The translations under genes and the position numbers were made by a program. The notes beneath the pieces were generated by a model. The model had not been told where the DNA came from. It saw nothing but the letters and a program-made list of their open reading frames with translations, and did no database searches. A stretch of DNA of 44,107 bases from Desulfuromonas sp. (GTDB lineage: Bacteria; Desulfobacterota; Desulfuromonadia; Desulfuromonadales; BM501), in assembly GCF_002868845.1 (NCBI RefSeq), contig NZ_PKUB01000016.1, positions 1-44,107 on the forward strand, written 5' to 3'. Positions 42,038 to 44,107 of the stretch are shown in pieces (within the stretch, counting starts at the first letter, position 1; each line of letters opens with the position of its first letter).

Positions 42038-43924
42038 ATGCCCCCTCAGCCCCTGAAAACATCACCGGTCCGCGAACTGCGCCCGGCCCTCCAGAAACAG
42101 ATCGACAGGGTCTGCAGGGACTGTTCCCAGTGCATGCGCTGCGTGGCCGAGTGCCGGTTCCTCAAGAGCCACGGCGATCCGAAGCAGATCGCCGAGTCCT
42201 ACGCCCCCGACGACAATCTTTTTCTCGGCCTGCCCTTCGAATGCAGCCTCTGCGGCCTGTGCGCCGCGGTCTGCCCGGAAAAGCTCGACCCGGTTCCGAT
42301 GTTGCTCGAGATGCGGCGAGAGACCCATGACCGCGGCGAAGGGGACTACCCGGAGCACAAGGGGCTTCGCGCCTACGAACGCAAGGGAACCTCGAAGCGC
42401 TTCACCTGGTACGCCCTGCCCGAGGGGTGCGACACGGTCTTCTTTCCCGGCTGCGCCCTGCCCGGCACCCGGCCCGAAACGACCCTGAAGGTCTTCTAGC
42501 ATCTCCGGCGGGAGATCCCCAGCGCCGGCATGGTGCTGGACTGCTGCACCAAGCCCTCCCACGACCTCGGCATGGAGGACTACTTCCACGCCATGTTCGG
42601 CGAGATGAAGGCCTTCCTCCTCGAGCACGGGGTCCGCAACGTCCTCGTCGCCTGCCCCAACTGCTACAAGGTCTTCACCGAATACGGACCGGAGTTCGCG
42701 ACCCGGACGGTCTACGAGGTCCTGGCCGAAGGCGAGCTGCCGGCCACCGGCGAGGTCTCCGGGTCGGTTACCGTCCACGATCCCTGCGTCTCCCGCTTCG
42801 CCGAACCGGTCCAGGGGGCGGTTCGGAAGGTTCTCGGCAGGAAGGGCCTCAGTACGAAGGAAACCCGACATTCCCGCGCCACCACCCTCTGCTGCGGCGA
42901 GGGGGGGGCGGTGGGATGCGTCTCCCCCGACCTGGCGGGGGGATGGACGAAGCAACAGGTCCGCGAGAGCGAGGGGAAACGCACCGTCACCTACTGCGCC
43001 GGCTGCGCCCACACCCTCGGGACGCACGGCCCGACCAGCCACATCCTCGACATCGTCTTCGAGCCGAAGGCCGCCATGGAGGGGCGGGAAAAGGTCTCGA
43101 AGGCCCCCTTCACCTACCTCAACCGGCTCAAGCTGAAAAAGCACCTGCGCCAGAAGGTCGCCGCCGCCGTCACCCGGGAGCGCGCCTTTACCGCCGGCGA
43201 AGAGGAAGGGGGAGCCCTTTTTAAAAAGCTGGCTGTGCTGGCATTCATCATCGGCGCCGTCCTTGCCGTCCGGGCCACCGGCGCCACACAATACCTGGAG
43301 CAGGAGAAGCTGAGAGCCCTCATCGAGGGATACGGGCTTCTGGCGCCGGTCATCTACATGGCTATCTACGCCGTGGCGCCCGCCCTCTTTCTGCCCGGAC
43401 TGCCGATATCGATTGTCGGCGGGATCCTCTTCGGCCCCTTCTGGGGAGTCATCTACACCATCGCCTCGGCCACCGTGGGGGCCTGCGGCGCGTTTCTCGT
43501 CTCCCGCTACCTGGCCCGGGACTGGATCGAGGCCAAGCTGAAGAGCCCCCGCTGGCGGCACCTCGACGCCCAGGTGGAGAAGCACGGCTGGAAGATGGTC
43601 GCCTTCACCCGGCTGATCCCCCTCTTTCCCTTCAACCTGCTCAACTACGCCTTCGGCCTGAGCCGGGTCAAATTCAGCCATTATGCCCTCGCCACTTTCG
43701 TCTTCATGCTGCCCGGGTGCATCGCCTTTATCGTCTTTTCCAGCTCTCTCCTCGACGTCCTCCGAGGCGAAATCTCGGTCACCTTCCTTGTGGGCCTGGC
43801 GCTGATGGTCCTGGTCTCCCTGATCCCGGTCCTTTTAAAAATCTACAAAGCCCGCAGGAAAGAAAAGGCCCCGGATCGCCCTCCCAGCCATGCGGCCATA
43901 GAGACGCCTTCCCGGGAAAGCTGA
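42038..43924 (+). pseudogene. Fe-S/CCG-domain protein fused to a VTT (TVP38/DedA-like) membrane domain, interrupted by one in-frame TAG
   Basis: Read through, 628 residues. An N-terminal bacterioferredoxin-like domain binds two 4Fe-4S clusters (C29SQCMRCVAEC39 and C69SLCGLCAAVCP). Two cysteine-rich CCG domains follow (FFPGCALPG...VLDCCTKPSHDLG; VHDPCVSRF...LCCGEGGAVG...YCAGCAHTLG), as in heterodisulfide reductase HdrB, GlpC and LldE. The C-terminal 230 residues form a VTT domain with several membrane helices and the signature FTRLIPLFPFNLLNYAFGLSR. A TAG at 42497-42499 (codon 154) interrupts TLKVF-stop-HLRREIPSAG inside the first CCG domain; the frame is the same on both sides and Glu (GAG) is the likely original. 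It may be a membrane-bound thiol/disulfide or quinone-linked redox protein (inference). Confidence 0.82.
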
Positions 43925-44014
43925 GGCCTTCTCCGTCCCCCCGCCTCCTCAGCGGCCTCCTTCTCGACCGCTTTTTCCGTCCGCCAGGACCTCCTTTCGA
44001 ACGCTGAGGCAACG

Positions 44015-44046
44015 AGGCAGCCCCGGGCTGGCGGCCCTGCCTTTTT
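44015..44046 (+). terminator. Terminator after the Fe-S/VTT gene
   Basis: The stem AGGCAG / CTGCCT (44015-44020 with 44037-44042), containing GC-rich inner pairs, is followed by TTTTT. It lies about 90 nt past the stop. The final 60 nt of the window are AT-rich and hold no gene. Confidence 0.65.
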
Positions 44047-44107
44047 AAGCATCGGACAAAACTATACAACCAACAAAACCTATCTATATTACTTGTTGGA
44101 CAAACCG

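Noticed and set aside
42530-42532. A separate second gene starting at ATG 42530
   Set aside because: It starts inside the first CCG domain, in the same frame as the upstream part, with no ribosome site. One interrupted gene fits better.

Overview
The window is about 44 kb of GC-rich (roughly 60-65% by eye), densely coding DNA from a Gram-negative bacterium. The evidence is a complete type II secretion (T2SS) operon, outer-membrane-type proteins, lipoproteins, a YdbH/DUF1318 envelope pair, a DUF485-acetate-type symporter pair and a two-subunit glycyl-tRNA synthetase. Together these resemble Geobacter/Desulfuromonas-type Desulfuromonadota; this placement is an inference from gene content.

Layout. 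The left part (1-19.2 kb) is entirely on the minus strand. Read in its own direction it carries: polA; a very large secreted subtilisin-type protease with two beta-propellers, six Ig-like repeats and a PKD domain; a beta-hydroxyacid dehydrogenase; a ydbH-like gene followed by a DUF1318 lipoprotein and a lone pseudopilin; mgtE-recO; and glyQ-glyS (glyS runs off the left edge). At 19.3 kb transcription flips to the plus strand with gspC-D-E-F-G-H-I-J-K-L-M-N and a DUF3187 outer-membrane-type protein. Next come lon, a small helical protein, a SUMF1-fold lipoprotein, trpS with a tryptophan-rich leader peptide, and a small zinc-ribbon protein. Two minus-strand genes follow (DUF4177 and TIGR02757/DUF2400). 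The right end (plus) holds DUF485 plus a sodium:solute symporter behind a long structured leader, a small membrane protein, and an iron-sulfur/CCG protein fused to a VTT (TVP38/DedA-like) membrane domain.

How the genes work together. The T2SS exports folded periplasmic proteins across the outer membrane. The protease next door has a signal peptide and an adhesin-like multidomain architecture, so it is a plausible substrate. The YdbH/DUF1318 pair belongs to envelope lipid transport. DUF485 and the symporter probably form a Na+-coupled acetate/monocarboxylate uptake unit.

Main points of interest. (1) Three large genes are each cut by exactly one in-frame TAG, with the reading frame and homology intact on both sides, and the symporter has ATT where its ATG should be. 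All four can be explained by single G:C to T:A changes; amber read-through is the alternative. (2) Upstream of trpS there is a leader peptide with three Trp codons and mutually exclusive RNA hairpins ending in a terminator, i.e. a ribosome-mediated attenuator. (3) The Fe-S/CCG-VTT fusion, the YnbE-like segment fused to a DUF1318 lipoprotein, and the unassigned structured RNA leader before the symporter also merit attention. No phage, IS element, CRISPR array, tRNA or rRNA was seen.
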